Assembly: GCA_033763735.1 (NCBI GenBank)
Contig: JANRJY010000079.1
Coordinates: 1 to 58,369, forward strand
Reading direction: 5' to 3'
DNA from: JANRJY01 sp033763735
GTDB lineage: Bacteria > Bacteroidota > Bacteroidia > Cytophagales > UBA9547
DNA length: 58,369 nt
The notes under the pieces were generated by a model. That model saw only the letters and a program-made list of their open reading frames with translations, was not told where the DNA came from and did no database searches. Shown here in pieces: positions 36,401 through 45,915 of this stretch; the stretch's first letter is position 1; the number at the start of each line of letters is the position of its first letter. Both the position numbers and the translations under genes were made by a program.

Positions 36401-39312
36401 GCAAAAGGCAATGACGTAAAAGCTTGAATGGTATCGCTCAAATCATTACCACAATATTTGTTTTTTAAACCATTTAAATATACGCTAGGTCTAATATTTG
36501 TTTGAACCGTTGTGACAAAGGATGTTACTGTACCACAAGCATTATAGGCCTGAACTCGATAATTATTACCTGAAAATGATGTTGGAATGCCAACAACAGT
36601 AAAATTTTGATTTTGAGAACCGGAATAGTTTGTACCATTTGAAACATTTGTCCACGAACTGCCATTAAACAATTGCCATTGGTAGTTTGGTGTAGGTGTT
36701 CCATTAGCAGAAGCAGAAATTCTAATATTCAATCCGGAACAAGTTGCCAAACTTGATGGTGGTTGAATGGACATGGTAGGAGGACTATAGTATGTTAGTT
36801 GGGCAGCTCCCGAAACCAAATTACCACAAGCGCTTCCGACATCGCACCAAAAATAATATCCGCTTAAAGAAAGTGGAGGGGTACTTAAGTTTAAACTGCT
36901 TGTAGAGTAAGTATTGGAGTAAATTCCGCCATCGGTAGAACTTGTTATTGCTGAACCTGTTAAAGTAGTAGCACCTCTATACCACTGATAAGTTAAGTTA
37001 GTTCCGGAAGGGGTAACTATATTAAAAGTGACAGGTGTTCCCGAACATGTGGTTACTGATGTCGGATTTCCATAAGAAGGACTATTTTGAACATTTATAG
37101 TACTGTTTGATGTAGAAAAAGTGCCACAAACGCCACTTGCGGTTGCACGAATATTAAAGCCATTAAGAGCATCGCCTATGGTTCCTAATCCCAAAATGGT
37201 TGAGTTGGAATTAGAAAAAGTAATATCTCCTGGTCCCGGAGGATTGTAAACACCATCAGTTACTAGTGTATTAGCAGCTCCTCCAGAGGTACTTGAACGA
37301 TACCACGAAAATGTTACATTTGAACCAATTACAGTAATGCTCATACTTGTACTTGAACCACTACAAACTGTTGCAATAGATGGGTTTATACCTAAAATTT
37401 GAGTTGTAGGCAAATTATTTAAACTTGCAGAACTAGAAACTACAGTTCCGCAAGCACCTGTAACTGTTGCTTGATAAGTTCCAGGGTAGTTTGAGGGAAT
37501 TCCATTCAAAGAAAGATTTCTGGTATTTGCACCTGAAATACTACCTCCATTTGATAGTATATTACCATCTTCACCCCATACAATTGAAAGGTTATAACCA
37601 GCTATTGTATTAATTCCTATGATTGTATTACCTCCTGAACAATAATTGTTAGAAAGTAAAGGTCCAGTAATACTGGTAGTTGGTCGAATGGTTAAATTTG
37701 CACCTCCAAGAGTTACAGGGGATCCACAATCACCTGATATGCTGCAAACATAAATTGTATTTCCTACTAATCCACTTGGTACTGTTAGATTCAAACTTGT
37801 AGTACTAAAAGTGTAACCGTATGATCCGCCATCAGTGCCTGCAGTTATAAAAGTACCATTTTTTAACCACCTATATTTTAAATTACTACCTGTTGCACTT
37901 ACATCAAATGATACGTTGTCTCCTACACATCCAGTATATGCAGAAGGTCCTGAAAATGTAGTTATATTATTTGAAACAGTTAATAATGTACCTGTGGTTG
38001 TTACAACTCCACAAGAACCTGTTATAATATTTTGATATGTTACTCCATTAATAATTGGAAGGGCTATATTTAATCCAGGAGTCGAAAATGATGTACCGTA
38101 ATTACCTGCTTCAGTACTTGCATTAATTGCAACTCCATTTTTCAACCATTGATAGCTCAAATTCAAACCTGTGGCACTGGAGTTTATAGTTGTTGATATC
38201 AAAAAACATGTATTCTTGGTTAATATTTCTGAAACTATTGATGTAGGTGGATTTACAGAAAGTGCAATTCCGGAGGTAGTCAGTTGACCAGTAAAACCTG
38301 CTGCAGGTGCTCCTGAACATACATTGCTTATTACATTTCTAAAAACACTTCCTGAAATTGAATAAGGAAGTGAAGACAAATCCAAACCTGAATTTGTAAA
38401 AGTATATCCGTAAATACCCCCATTAGTTGAAGCATTAATGGAAGAACCTATACTACTTCCTGTACCTTTATACCATTGATAAGTCCATCCTGTATTAGTC
38501 CCAACTTGAAAAGTTTGTGTATTTGTTGGGCATAAGGGCATTGAAAAAAGAGAAGTAATAGTCGTGCTTAAATAAGTACTTAAAATTTGACTTTTATTTA
38601 ATGCTGTTTTGAAAATCCTTACTTCATCTATTGCTCCATTAAAAAGGAATAATCCAGAAGTTGATGTTGCAAATTGATTATCAAAAACCGCTCTACCAAA
38701 AGTTAAACCAGCATTTGTCATTACACCAAATACATCAGCTGCGGGAGTCCCACCAATGAATTTACCATTGATATAAATTTTTAACGAATCAAACGCTTTA
38801 TAGGTATATGCTACATGAAACCATTCGCCTGTATTAACAAACACACCTACATCTTTGGTATTGAAGTTTGTTTGGGCTCCTGTTCTATCATATACTTCGG
38901 CAAATACCCCATTTTGTTTAACCGCAATGGAATACCCTGTGGTAGGGCTGTTTGATGCAAATTTTGAAACAATTTTGCAATCAGTTAAATCAAATGGAAT
39001 TATCCATGCAGAAATAGTCAGTTCACTGTTAGGTTCCATTTCTGGTACACCAGGTAAAGTATTGACATAAAGATTGTTATTTTGACTTCCATCAAAAGTT
39101 ATTGCACTGTTTGAAACATTACATCGATTGGTATTAAATGGAACAGACCCCGTTATAGAAGTGTATACAATTGTGCTTCCGGATGTTGTTCCTGTATAAC
39201 TTCCGCCATCAAATAAAAAGCGGATATCCGGAGTAGGTGCAACTTGAGCAGAGGCTGAAATAAAACCAATAATAAAAATAAATAACCTAATAATTACATT
39301 TTTATGTGCCAT
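30481..39312 (-). CDS. Giant T9SS-sorted surface protein with LamG, Ig-like and PKD-like repeats (2943 aa)
   Basis: Signal peptide (residues about 1-22, ending SASAQ). Residues about 40-245 form a LamG/concanavalin-like domain (LTISAWIIPFD, WFHVAYTYKAFDSLKIYINGKFIGG, GAIDEVRIFKTAL). From about 260 to 2230 run many Ig-like repeats, the first set about 85 residues apart, marked by YQWYKG..., GGIYGYTFTNSGLDLS-type segments and a paired cysteine per repeat. Residues about 2240-2405 resemble PKD domains (SYSWDFGIAD). Residues about 2410-2610 are a jelly-roll domain. Residues 2615-2830 are an Omp28-like thioredoxin-fold domain without its CxxC. The final 80 are a T9SS type A sorting domain (IIYPNPANDDLHI ... 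PSGIYILKL). The domains predict export through T9SS and surface attachment or release, probably as an adhesin. Its C-terminal half parallels the next giant. Confidence 0.88.
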   Translation of the reverse strand: MAHKNVIIRLFIFIIGFISASAQVAPTPDIRFLFDGGSYTGTTSGSTIVYTSITGSVPFNTNRCNVSNSAITFDGSQNNNLYVNTLPGVPEMEPNSELTISAWIIPFDLTDCKIVSKFASNSPTTGYSIAVKQNGVFAEVYDRTGAQTNFNTKDVGVFVNTGEWFHVAYTYKAFDSLKIYINGKFIGGTPAADVFGVMTNAGLTFGRAVFDNQFATSTSGLFLFNGAIDEVRIFKTALNKSQILSTYLSTTITSLFSMPLCPTNTQTFQVGTNTGWTYQWYKGTGSSIGSSINASTNGGIYGYTFTNSGLDLSSLPYSISGSVFRNVISNVCSGAPAAGFTGQLTTSGIALSVNPPTSIVSEILTKNTCFLISTTINSSATGLNLSYQWLKNGVAINASTEAGNYGTSFSTPGLNIALPIINGVTYQNIITGSCGVVTTTGTLLTVSNNITTFSGPSAYTGCVGDNVSFDVSATGSNLKYRWLKNGTFITAGTDGGSYGYTFSTTSLNLTVPSGLVGNTIYVCSISGDCGSPVTLGGANLTIRPTTSITGPLLSNNYCSGGNTIIGINTIAGYNLSIVWGEDGNILSNGGSISGANTRNLSLNGIPSNYPGTYQATVTGACGTVVSSSASLNNLPTTQILGINPSIATVCSGSSTSMSITVIGSNVTFSWYRSSTSGGAANTLVTDGVYNPPGPGDITFSNSNSTILGLGTIGDALNGFNIRATASGVCGTFSTSNSTINVQNSPSYGNPTSVTTCSGTPVTFNIVTPSGTNLTYQWYRGATTLTGSAITSSTDGGIYSNTYSTSSLNLSTPPLSLSGYYFWCDVGSACGNLVSGAAQLTYYSPPTMSIQPPSSLATCSGLNIRISASANGTPTPNYQWQLFNGSSWTNVSNGTNYSGSQNQNFTVVGIPTSFSGNNYRVQAYNACGTVTSFVTTVQTNIRPSVYLNGLKNKYCGNDLSDTIQAFTSLPFAGGSFTMSPLIQTLTPYSTDKAILSNFNYYGSITTVNVAYISLNDAKGCNNTATGTFIVYPASQFLFGMNFIYPTVTSFLNNGAPETILATVSSSFNGTKSYSGPGVNGNKFYPASFTTQTYSIPINFTFTESVSGCSVTISKFLNVVTPDNIVVQFTGSGATLNGTYYAFCASDGANYDMKLTSNYDILYNNPNPTVTGTPNYCRTMTGYVDPYSGSAYTITGPVYGSGITGTFGDITSFKFNPSVAGVGSHYLVPTYSQNQIPTTAPGLCNSQKYYYTISNYQYVYVNPKPATPYPYYPIVNSFVGICQGNINNFGQINFTNSYNIEWSNGTISSVSGVISSLNGVSNPDVSQLINTTVAGDYYFYCRQQYNGCYSDYYKFRITISRKPQSPYQTNTSDVCEKSSTYLLSTTDVGNNFYWYSSTTQPAFINTGNINSYNLPISSFNPGVYNYFARKDSGNCLSDFGSFTFKINPLPSAPIVNPVYSGCVTSPFSSTPGVVLTMTGTFTGLYFQWYKRATLFFVPIGTTTGTLLGSNLQSTFNEPSLASVAGTNQYQVQAINTVTGCIGNRTNYRIDLFNIPSPPAVKTLLTLCNNDTFPQLGIQNISLFATYKWYFNNTIGGSVLSVNPFFNTSPFIPLSAKNKYLDTTFYVSETKNGCESATSPANFKMFGPFPSLTINGLNTLASINLSQEASRYCTGANRQIQAIAQIGNNLSIDGINWIYASTTSSGYLFSYPLISTAGVVSSYYQLIRKVPNSSNQCLSSLIGFNFTINPTPSIPVTRDTAYCVPSFTSLPLGPVIANTTFSGSVPIFRWYPNKNNNSIFSSGNVVTSSPNLVQLSYTPPINYSFTGVLISDFYNFYVTQEINGCESPLVDQAAARLNVYRTPFAPNTSQNFLAICSGVPMPSFTAAFPLGSNALWYNTSPTTIVGQVPNLSTGGVFFPPVSNSVSGFVLSAPGIAYPFYVAIRAYGQTTSSINFIGCEGPASVVTVVVKSIPPKPSSDSLKTFCAGSQVLPLQMASVPGFSNTWYANITQVGILGQGQNGRVYQTGLNSNVTNVVSNYFYVTQTYNQCEGPPSTFQIDLRPNPILTFTGLTSQYCQYADPVTLTGFSITGGNLGGNYYGDANMPLNAISNIGTNSGTALFIPRNASKAVTADYFVFYTYSDIYNCSNTISGTVRVNPKPLIQINTVFDSVYCKYSNFSVALSGNQANGQFYLNDPSLPGNLPITQFVPLNAPYGRDSIIYTFTDANNCVNDTSVHFNVYPVPIPNFSFSSRCVTDSIKFSDASTISITGVTTDFIKSFKWTINNQVITTASPIAVFNQFGLTDIKLNTTSNHGCQQSITKSVFIGSYPIVDFKWNNICNGDITSFINKSTINLGQTISGYSWDFGIADINSDTSNLFQPTFKYDNIGSYKVKLRAISNVGCITKDSSTLNTLPTVTTFPYIQDFESNSGAWFVDNQSQNATWQYGSPTKNLFNSSNSTNKVWATGLNPGNRNPERSYLNGPCFNLNSLNKPMFSFDIAYNNQQIDGAVVQYSTDGGNVWKPVGDFNTGIQWCNAQNLISDPGDQLSYRQVYDPNNLLPNAQQIGWNGTTAGWVNARNILDDAINPNANTRIRIAFASYNASSLDGVALDNITIAERTRVALIENFTNINDSLSNKYYATTDSLINKNKKDAVAIQYHSSFPAADPFNKANPSDPGARMLFYSFSSVPRAALDGAVVPGTSRNLTQNMIYKEALEIPDFYIKNVQYKNASNLFEVSADFVANKSISSNSNGTKRELIVNFGIIEKEINGIVTSSYGKTKFINVAKKLLPDAGGKSIFRDWNPGDKETVKQTWQYTNADLFDTKTNQLGVVIFIQDRATNKIMQASYFGPQMSNAVTITGAINSILSKTLPDVIIYPNPANDDLHIMLTDIQTESIQWHLLSQTGNSIASGLIEAQEQGVTISTNNIPSGIYILKLGGLVRKVVIQH

Positions 39313-39323
39313 AATTTATAGGG

Positions 39324-42300
39324 TTAGTGTACCACAGTAATTTTTTTAACAGATTGTACAATACCTCCATTTTCAAGTTTCAAGAAATACAATCCTCCGG
39401 GTATATTTGAAGTATTGATTTTAAATGATTTTTTGCCTTGTTGCATTTGACCTTTATTTATCTGATTTCCAATTTGATCATATAAAGTGTACGTAATGTG
39501 TTTTTCCGGTTCTATATTGTACAAAACAGTAACTTCATCATTTGAAGGATTAGGGAAAATTGTAATTTCTTCATTTTTTGATAAAGTCCTAATTTGTTTC
39601 ACTTCTGTTACTGCACTTGGTGCTGGCAAAGGTCCATTATATGCCGCTTGTAAAACTTTTTTGGATTTTGCACTTTGTACAAAGCCAACAACGCCAATCT
39701 GATCATTATTGGTGTTCAAATTTTTTATATCCCAACTATGTGACATAGTTTTGCTTAAACCAGGTGTCCAACTTTGGGAAACTGTATTTCCTCCGGCATC
39801 TGGAACCATAGTTTTTAATACAGATTCAAATCGAGTCTGACCATTTTTTGTTGTTACATTATTTACAACCCTTTCAACTACGGCAATATAAAAAACCAAT
39901 TGACTATCAGCACTTATATTAATGTTGGAACTTATAGTGCTTAAAATACTAAGTTTATTTCCTGAAATTGATTTTTGAATATAAATATTAAATCCCGGAA
40001 CATTTAAAGTTGAAATGTCAATGTTTAAGGCTGATACTTTAAGTGAATCGCCATTGCTGTTGAAAGATGGTCCATTATAAACATTGCCATCTAAAATAGT
40101 ATAGGGGACATTTTTAACACCATAAAACAATGCTCTGGTACCAGGGTCGGAAGGGTTACTAGCATTAAATACATCACTTTCCGGAAAGCTAGTGTGATAT
40201 TTAATTGCAATAATATTTTGTTGGTTGTTGTTTAATAATTGATCCAAACCGGGTGCAGCGGAACTAATATTCGCAAAAACATTTGCTGAATTTAAATCAT
40301 TACCATTAGTGAATTGTTCTAGAAGTGCTATTTTAGTTCTATCCCCAATCCAAACATTGTCAAATGCAAATCCATCTAAGGGCTGATTTTTATTAATATT
40401 AACGTTTGATGTGCTGCCTAAGGCGAATCGAAGTCTGGCTTTTTTTACTCCTGCCATATTACTTAATACATTTCTGGCATTATACCAGGTTAAAGAAGTA
40501 TCGGAATTACCCGTCCATCCTTTTGCCAGTCCAATTTGCGACCCTGGTCTGCCAAATATGTTATTGGAATTAAACCAATTAAATCCAGTAGACACATCTC
40601 CAACATTGGTCCAGCTGATGCCATTATCAAGTGAATATTGCAACACCACGCCATCAATGTTTGTGAATGTAATATTTTTAAAATCAAATGAAATCATTGG
40701 TTTATTCAAAGAAGAAAAATCCATACAAGGGAAATTTACATAAGAATCCTGACCCCTTGTGTATATAGTATCTTTAATATTTGTTACCCAGATTTTGCTT
40801 GTAGCAGGTTGGCTTTTAATATATTTTTTTGAAGGTACACCCCAAACCCAATCACTGTTAACACCATTAGTGAACCAACCTTCTGATGAACTTTCGAAAT
40901 CAAATAATTTGGGAAATGTTGATACATAAGGCAAAATATCAACTCTAAATACAGTGTCAGACACACAATTTTTATCAGAACGTGTTGTTAATGAAACTTT
41001 ATAATAACCTGATTTTTTATAAAGAAATTTTTGATTGGTTGAAGTATCACTTATAATACGATTACTTAAAAGTGTACTATCACCAAAATTCCATATTTTA
41101 GATACTATTTTACCGGAACCTATTGTTGATTTATCCTTAAAAGTAGTGCTATCTCCAAAACACACAAATTTCCATGAGAAATTTGGCACTGGATAGGGTT
41201 TGACTTCATACAATGAATCCTTTTGAGCTATACACCCTTTGTTGGTTGTAACTTTAAAAGAGGTTGAATATGATCCTGTAAATAGTTTCCTAGTGATATT
41301 TATAGCATTAATGGTATCAATTGAGGTAAATTTCCATGTACTTTTAGAAATTTGATTACTTGTTACACCTGTGGTGTTACTTGTAAATTTAATTGAATCT
41401 CCTTCACAAAAACTAGATATGCTAAAAGATACAGATGGGACAGTATGAACTGAAAAATACTGAGTAATTGTATTAAAACAGGAAGAACCTGAAAGTGTAA
41501 ATGTATATGAAATTGCAAATGTATCAACACCTGCTCTGATAGGTTCTAATTGATTATTTGCATTGATACCATTAACAGGCAAATTTGTAGTTAAAGATTT
41601 CATTCTTAATGAACCTGTACCGTTTACATTTGCAGAAGTTATTAATGGAATGGTTAGCCCCGGATATGCACAATAGCCTCCAAGAGTATTTAATGTTTGA
41701 AACGATAATTGGGGGGTTGGATAAACTTGTACTGATTGAGAGGTGCTATTTGAGCAACCTGTAACAGGATTTGTGTAAGTGTATTGCACATTTTGACTGG
41801 AAACTGATAAAGATGCGGTTGCAGGGTTAAAAGTAGCAACATCTGACGAAATAGAATTAAAACCGGAAATAGTAGAAGTTAAAGACCCACCGGAAGGTAA
41901 CCCGGTAATTGTTGCTACTAGTTCGTACAAGCAATATGTGCTTGATAATCCATTTATTGATACTCCGGGTAAGGTATTGATTGTAATAGTTACACCTGTC
42001 AAACTACTTTCGCAAGTGTTGAAAGTTTGACTTACATAATAAGTTGCAATAATTTTATTTGTTATAAAACTACTTGAAAACAAACCTGTATTGTAAAAAT
42101 TACCAATTCCACTTATCCCTCCAGAAAGGGAGGTGGTATACCAATTAATAGATGCCAATGAGGAAACTCCGGAAGCTGTCAAAGGATTTATTACTTGTCC
42201 TGCACAATAACTTGGAGGACTAATTGAGATTGGGCTTGGAGGTATTGGAGTTAAAATTACACTATCAATTTTTGCAACACTATTGCAACCATTAAAAGTT

Positions 42301-45300
42301 AAATTAGAGGATTGAAAATAATTGGTAGTTTGGGTCACATAAACTTTGACAAAGTTTGGAGGTGTGTTTGCAGATATCCATGATGGTAGAGTAGTCACCA
42401 AAATGTTTGTATTTAATAAATTTGTGCTCGATACAGTTTGAGTTAGTGCTGCATCTTTAAACCATGTATATTTTGGATTTACCTCTGAAGAAGATGCAGT
42501 AAATATTGGCAAATTATTTCCTGAACAAACAATTCTAGAAATATCAGGTGTAGTGAAAGGAGCAGTTGGGATTTGAAAAATTTGAACATTTAAGGTTGAG
42601 GAAGGACCATCACAACCATTAACATTCTGAAACACTTTAAAATTTAAAGAAGTATTCTGCGAAAAATTATTGGCGCTTAAAGAAGAATTAAAATAGGAGA
42701 ATGAATTACCTGACTGTGTTACCAAATTTGTTCCTAGGTAAGTTGCGTTGTCAAAATTTGTCCAATAAAATGATTGATTTGTAAGGGTTGGTACTTTTGC
42801 TCTAATCAATTGTAAGGGATAGCTACCTGCACAATAAGCGGTATCTTTCACAATCGGGGCTTGGGGAGTTTGTCTGATTTCAAAATTTACAGAACTCAAA
42901 GTGCTCAAACAGCCAAAAGAACTAAACTTAGCAAAATACGTTCGAATTCCGGCAATTGTGTTATTATAATTTACATCATCTATACTAGGATTTAGTTCAT
43001 TAGAGCCATTGTTTATTGGTGAACTGCTGGTTGCAGTTAAATACCAGCTAATCGATAATCCTGCATTTAAGTTAGTTGCTTTTAGATTTTGAATATCTGA
43101 GTTGGATACTCCGGTACAATAATAAGAAACAGGATTTATAAGAGCAGGGGATACAACGGGGTTGCTAATTTGAACAACTAATTTTTTATATGGTCCAAAA
43201 CAACCTTTTGTACTTTGACGAATGAAAAAATTAGTTGAACCTGCAATTGAAGTGTTAATTCCTGTATTATAACCTATGGCAGTTGAAACTATACCTGAAA
43301 CAGAACTGGGACTACGCCATTCAAAAGTAGGGTTCACCAAATTTACAAAAGAACTTCCTGTTATGGAAGGAGAAATGGGCGAGGATAAGGTAATGTTATA
43401 ACAATAAGGTGCATTATTATACAAACTATCATTAGTATTAATTATTTGTGGTAAAGATGGCAATGCCACAATTTCAAAACTGACGTTTGTAGCAGAAGCG
43501 CTACTACAGCCAGTATTAGCATATCTTGTTTTTACATAATAGCCAGCTGTGGTGGATAGATTTGTACTTAATCCGGTATTAATTCTATTAGTAAATTGTA
43601 CACCTGGAGTGGTGATTGTAAACAAAGTTCCGGAAGCACTTACAGTAGTTTGTGAATTTATGTACCAATCAAATATTAAATAATCGGTAGGATCAAATCC
43701 TGAAACTGATAAAACAGGAGCCGCTCCAAATTGACAAAAAGTATTTGAACCTAAAACTGTAGGCGATTGTGGTAAAGGATTAAATTCAATTGGCACAAAA
43801 TTAAAACCAGAAGTTGAACCTCCTATTTGATTGGAACTACAACCATTGATTTCCTGGGTAAGATAATACCCAGTTGTTGAAGATAAGCTCACTTGTAAAA
43901 TACCTGTGGTGGTAACAGGGACTAAAGTTAATGTTGAGGTAGTTGTATTTGGCCCATTATACCATTTGTAAATGGCTCCACTTATAGTGTTGTCTGGAAC
44001 TAAATTAAGTTGATATGTTGAACCAGAGCAAAATTTGGGAAGTGATGCAATTAAGTTAGAAATACCCGGAACTGAAGGAATTCCAACTAAAGTTACAGTG
44101 AATAAAGTTAATTTCCCTTCACAGCCATTTACTACTTGTGATACTCCAAACTGATAAATGCCGGGCAAAGTTGAGTTATTAATACCTAAACTTGTGAGGT
44201 TTACATTATATCCAACCAATGAAGAAATACCCGGAGAGGTAAATAATAGTGTTTTAGAAGTCTGACTTTGTGCGGTATACCAATTGAATGAAACGCCATC
44301 TAATGTTGTTGTTATTCCAAGAACGTCTGAGGTGACTTTTCCTAAACAAAATGATTTTGAATTTGTAAAATTTAACGTAGGTGCCGCTGGTTCTGCATAA
44401 ACTTTTATGGATTGTTGTTTCCATATGGCATGATTATTCAAAAAACAACCCGGTGCTTGTGTTGAATTTTTAGTGTAACCAAAATTATAATACATTTGAT
44501 GCGTATTGACACCGGCTAAACTTGGAGTGAATTTAACCCCAACTATTGAATAAATATTCCCACCTATTAATGTGTATACGCCACCACTCATACCTGCTCC
44601 GGTTGATACACTTCCGGAATAAGATGGTGCATTTAATGTGATGGAGGTACTATTTTTACAATCATTAATTGTTAAGTTAAGTGGGGGTGCACAACAACCT
44701 GAAACTGAATAATAGCTTTCCGGTGTCTGGCTTATTAGACCATTAAGAACTACATTATAAGTAGTTGGGTCATTAACACAAAAGCTCCCTGTTCCTGAAG
44801 TTCCAAATAAGATACTTAAAGGAGGCTTTGGATTAAAATCAAATGTAGCATTTTTATCGTATACGGTTACAGAAATTGAAGATGTATCACTGCAACCAGT
44901 GATTGTGTTTGTTGAGTATACAAAAATATTTGTGCCTCCAATAGACACTTCATCAGCAAAAAAAAAGTTGTTTGCTACACCAGGTCCACCAAAAGAATTT
45001 ATCAAATTGGCACCAGTCACAGTAATTTGTTTTGCTATTCCATCTCCATAAGGGAAAGAATTTTGACCTAAGGTAATTGAAGTAACAGAAATAACAGGAC
45101 TTATTTTGGCAGTTCTAGTTATGGTATTGCATGAACCAAAACCTGGATAAGTGTAAGTAAGTGTTACATTTATTGATGTACCAGTTGCGGATAAACTTCC
45201 AAATGATTTAGGGTTAAACTCCAAATTTCCATTCCCTAAATTGGTAATTGAACTTGACAAAGTGGAAATTGAAAAACTGCCGTTTGTAGGAAATGCGTTT

Positions 45301-45911
45301 ATTGTATCTTTGCCATTATTTAAGCAATATTTATCATTCCAACCAAATATGTTGCCTGCATTTGCGGATGATAGTGTACCAATGACAGAACCTGAAGGAA
45401 AACCAGTTGGATTAATCAGCCCATAATAATTATATGCAGGAATATCGGTAAATAATACATTTCCAGTGGCAAAGTTTGATACCGCTTTAATTTTAATACC
45501 TGAAATAGTAAATGCGTCCAATGCACTGCTACCATTGAAATAGCACATTACTCTAATAAAATTTTTTGTAACTAAAGTATAATCAGGATATTGGTAAATG
45601 AAACTTATGTCTCCTCCGGATTTAAAATTATATTGAACAAATTCTGTTTGAATTTCAAATCCAGAAGGAACGGCATAAACAAAATTTGCATAACATGGAA
45701 AGGAACTGCAAGCACTACCTCCTGGTTGGAAATCATTTGAAAGTGTTTCGCCAATTACAAAATCTGGTAAGCTAATCATGTTACCATCATTAGGACAAAT
45801 GTTATTAATATTAAACCCGGTACCTAATACGGTTACAGCTCCTTTTGTGGTAAAAGATGCGGTAATAACTATAAAAAATAAATAGATTAGTCTAATTTTT
45901 TTAAATAACAT
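39324..45911 (-). CDS. Giant T9SS-sorted surface protein with Ig-like and PKD-like repeats (about 2195 aa)
   Basis: The start MLFKKIRLIYLFF (ATG 45911) gives a good signal peptide; the frame opens ten codons earlier but would overlap the preceding gene without need. The body is a long chain of Ig-like repeats with recurrent blocks such as YCAGSYPLQL, SNITIN..P.VSINGL and FYVSQTFNTCES, close in style to the 2943-residue protein. Near the end come two PKD-like units (SFSISSFCEGDSIKF, NFSWKFVCFGDSTTFKDKS), a jelly-roll region (FDFESSSEGWFTN), an Omp28-like domain from about residue 1857 (ALLEQFTNGNDLNSA, with no CxxC) and a T9SS type A sorting domain (ITIFPNPSNDEVTVLY ... PGGLYFLKL). The two giants are probably tandem paralogues and both are likely surface-exposed. 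Gap to the 2943-residue gene: 11 bp. Confidence 0.87.
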   Translation of the reverse strand: MLFKKIRLIYLFFIVITASFTTKGAVTVLGTGFNINNICPNDGNMISLPDFVIGETLSNDFQPGGSACSSFPCYANFVYAVPSGFEIQTEFVQYNFKSGGDISFIYQYPDYTLVTKNFIRVMCYFNGSSALDAFTISGIKIKAVSNFATGNVLFTDIPAYNYYGLINPTGFPSGSVIGTLSSANAGNIFGWNDKYCLNNGKDTINAFPTNGSFSISTLSSSITNLGNGNLEFNPKSFGSLSATGTSINVTLTYTYPGFGSCNTITRTAKISPVISVTSITLGQNSFPYGDGIAKQITVTGANLINSFGGPGVANNFFFADEVSIGGTNIFVYSTNTITGCSDTSSISVTVYDKNATFDFNPKPPLSILFGTSGTGSFCVNDPTTYNVVLNGLISQTPESYYSVSGCCAPPLNLTINDCKNSTSITLNAPSYSGSVSTGAGMSGGVYTLIGGNIYSIVGVKFTPSLAGVNTHQMYYNFGYTKNSTQAPGCFLNNHAIWKQQSIKVYAEPAAPTLNFTNSKSFCLGKVTSDVLGITTTLDGVSFNWYTAQSQTSKTLLFTSPGISSLVGYNVNLTSLGINNSTLPGIYQFGVSQVVNGCEGKLTLFTVTLVGIPSVPGISNLIASLPKFCSGSTYQLNLVPDNTISGAIYKWYNGPNTTTSTLTLVPVTTTGILQVSLSSTTGYYLTQEINGCSSNQIGGSTSGFNFVPIEFNPLPQSPTVLGSNTFCQFGAAPVLSVSGFDPTDYLIFDWYINSQTTVSASGTLFTITTPGVQFTNRINTGLSTNLSTTAGYYVKTRYANTGCSSASATNVSFEIVALPSLPQIINTNDSLYNNAPYCYNITLSSPISPSITGSSFVNLVNPTFEWRSPSSVSGIVSTAIGYNTGINTSIAGSTNFFIRQSTKGCFGPYKKLVVQISNPVVSPALINPVSYYCTGVSNSDIQNLKATNLNAGLSISWYLTATSSSPINNGSNELNPSIDDVNYNNTIAGIRTYFAKFSSFGCLSTLSSVNFEIRQTPQAPIVKDTAYCAGSYPLQLIRAKVPTLTNQSFYWTNFDNATYLGTNLVTQSGNSFSYFNSSLSANNFSQNTSLNFKVFQNVNGCDGPSSTLNVQIFQIPTAPFTTPDISRIVCSGNNLPIFTASSSEVNPKYTWFKDAALTQTVSSTNLLNTNILVTTLPSWISANTPPNFVKVYVTQTTNYFQSSNLTFNGCNSVAKIDSVILTPIPPSPISISPPSYCAGQVINPLTASGVSSLASINWYTTSLSGGISGIGNFYNTGLFSSSFITNKIIATYYVSQTFNTCESSLTGVTITINTLPGVSINGLSSTYCLYELVATITGLPSGGSLTSTISGFNSISSDVATFNPATASLSVSSQNVQYTYTNPVTGCSNSTSQSVQVYPTPQLSFQTLNTLGGYCAYPGLTIPLITSANVNGTGSLRMKSLTTNLPVNGINANNQLEPIRAGVDTFAISYTFTLSGSSCFNTITQYFSVHTVPSVSFSISSFCEGDSIKFTSNTTGVTSNQISKSTWKFTSIDTINAINITRKLFTGSYSTSFKVTTNKGCIAQKDSLYEVKPYPVPNFSWKFVCFGDSTTFKDKSTIGSGKIVSKIWNFGDSTLLSNRIISDTSTNQKFLYKKSGYYKVSLTTRSDKNCVSDTVFRVDILPYVSTFPKLFDFESSSEGWFTNGVNSDWVWGVPSKKYIKSQPATSKIWVTNIKDTIYTRGQDSYVNFPCMDFSSLNKPMISFDFKNITFTNIDGVVLQYSLDNGISWTNVGDVSTGFNWFNSNNIFGRPGSQIGLAKGWTGNSDTSLTWYNARNVLSNMAGVKKARLRFALGSTSNVNINKNQPLDGFAFDNVWIGDRTKIALLEQFTNGNDLNSANVFANISSAAPGLDQLLNNNQQNIIAIKYHTSFPESDVFNASNPSDPGTRALFYGVKNVPYTILDGNVYNGPSFNSNGDSLKVSALNIDISTLNVPGFNIYIQKSISGNKLSILSTISSNINISADSQLVFYIAVVERVVNNVTTKNGQTRFESVLKTMVPDAGGNTVSQSWTPGLSKTMSHSWDIKNLNTNNDQIGVVGFVQSAKSKKVLQAAYNGPLPAPSAVTEVKQIRTLSKNEEITIFPNPSNDEVTVLYNIEPEKHITYTLYDQIGNQINKGQMQQGKKSFKINTSNIPGGLYFLKLENGGIVQSVKKITVVH

Positions 45912-45915
45912 GTTT

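Noticed and set aside
30481..45911. CRISPR or DNA tandem array within the giant genes
   Set aside because: The repetition is at protein-domain scale (about 80-90 residues) and degenerate; there are no short identical repeats with spacers.
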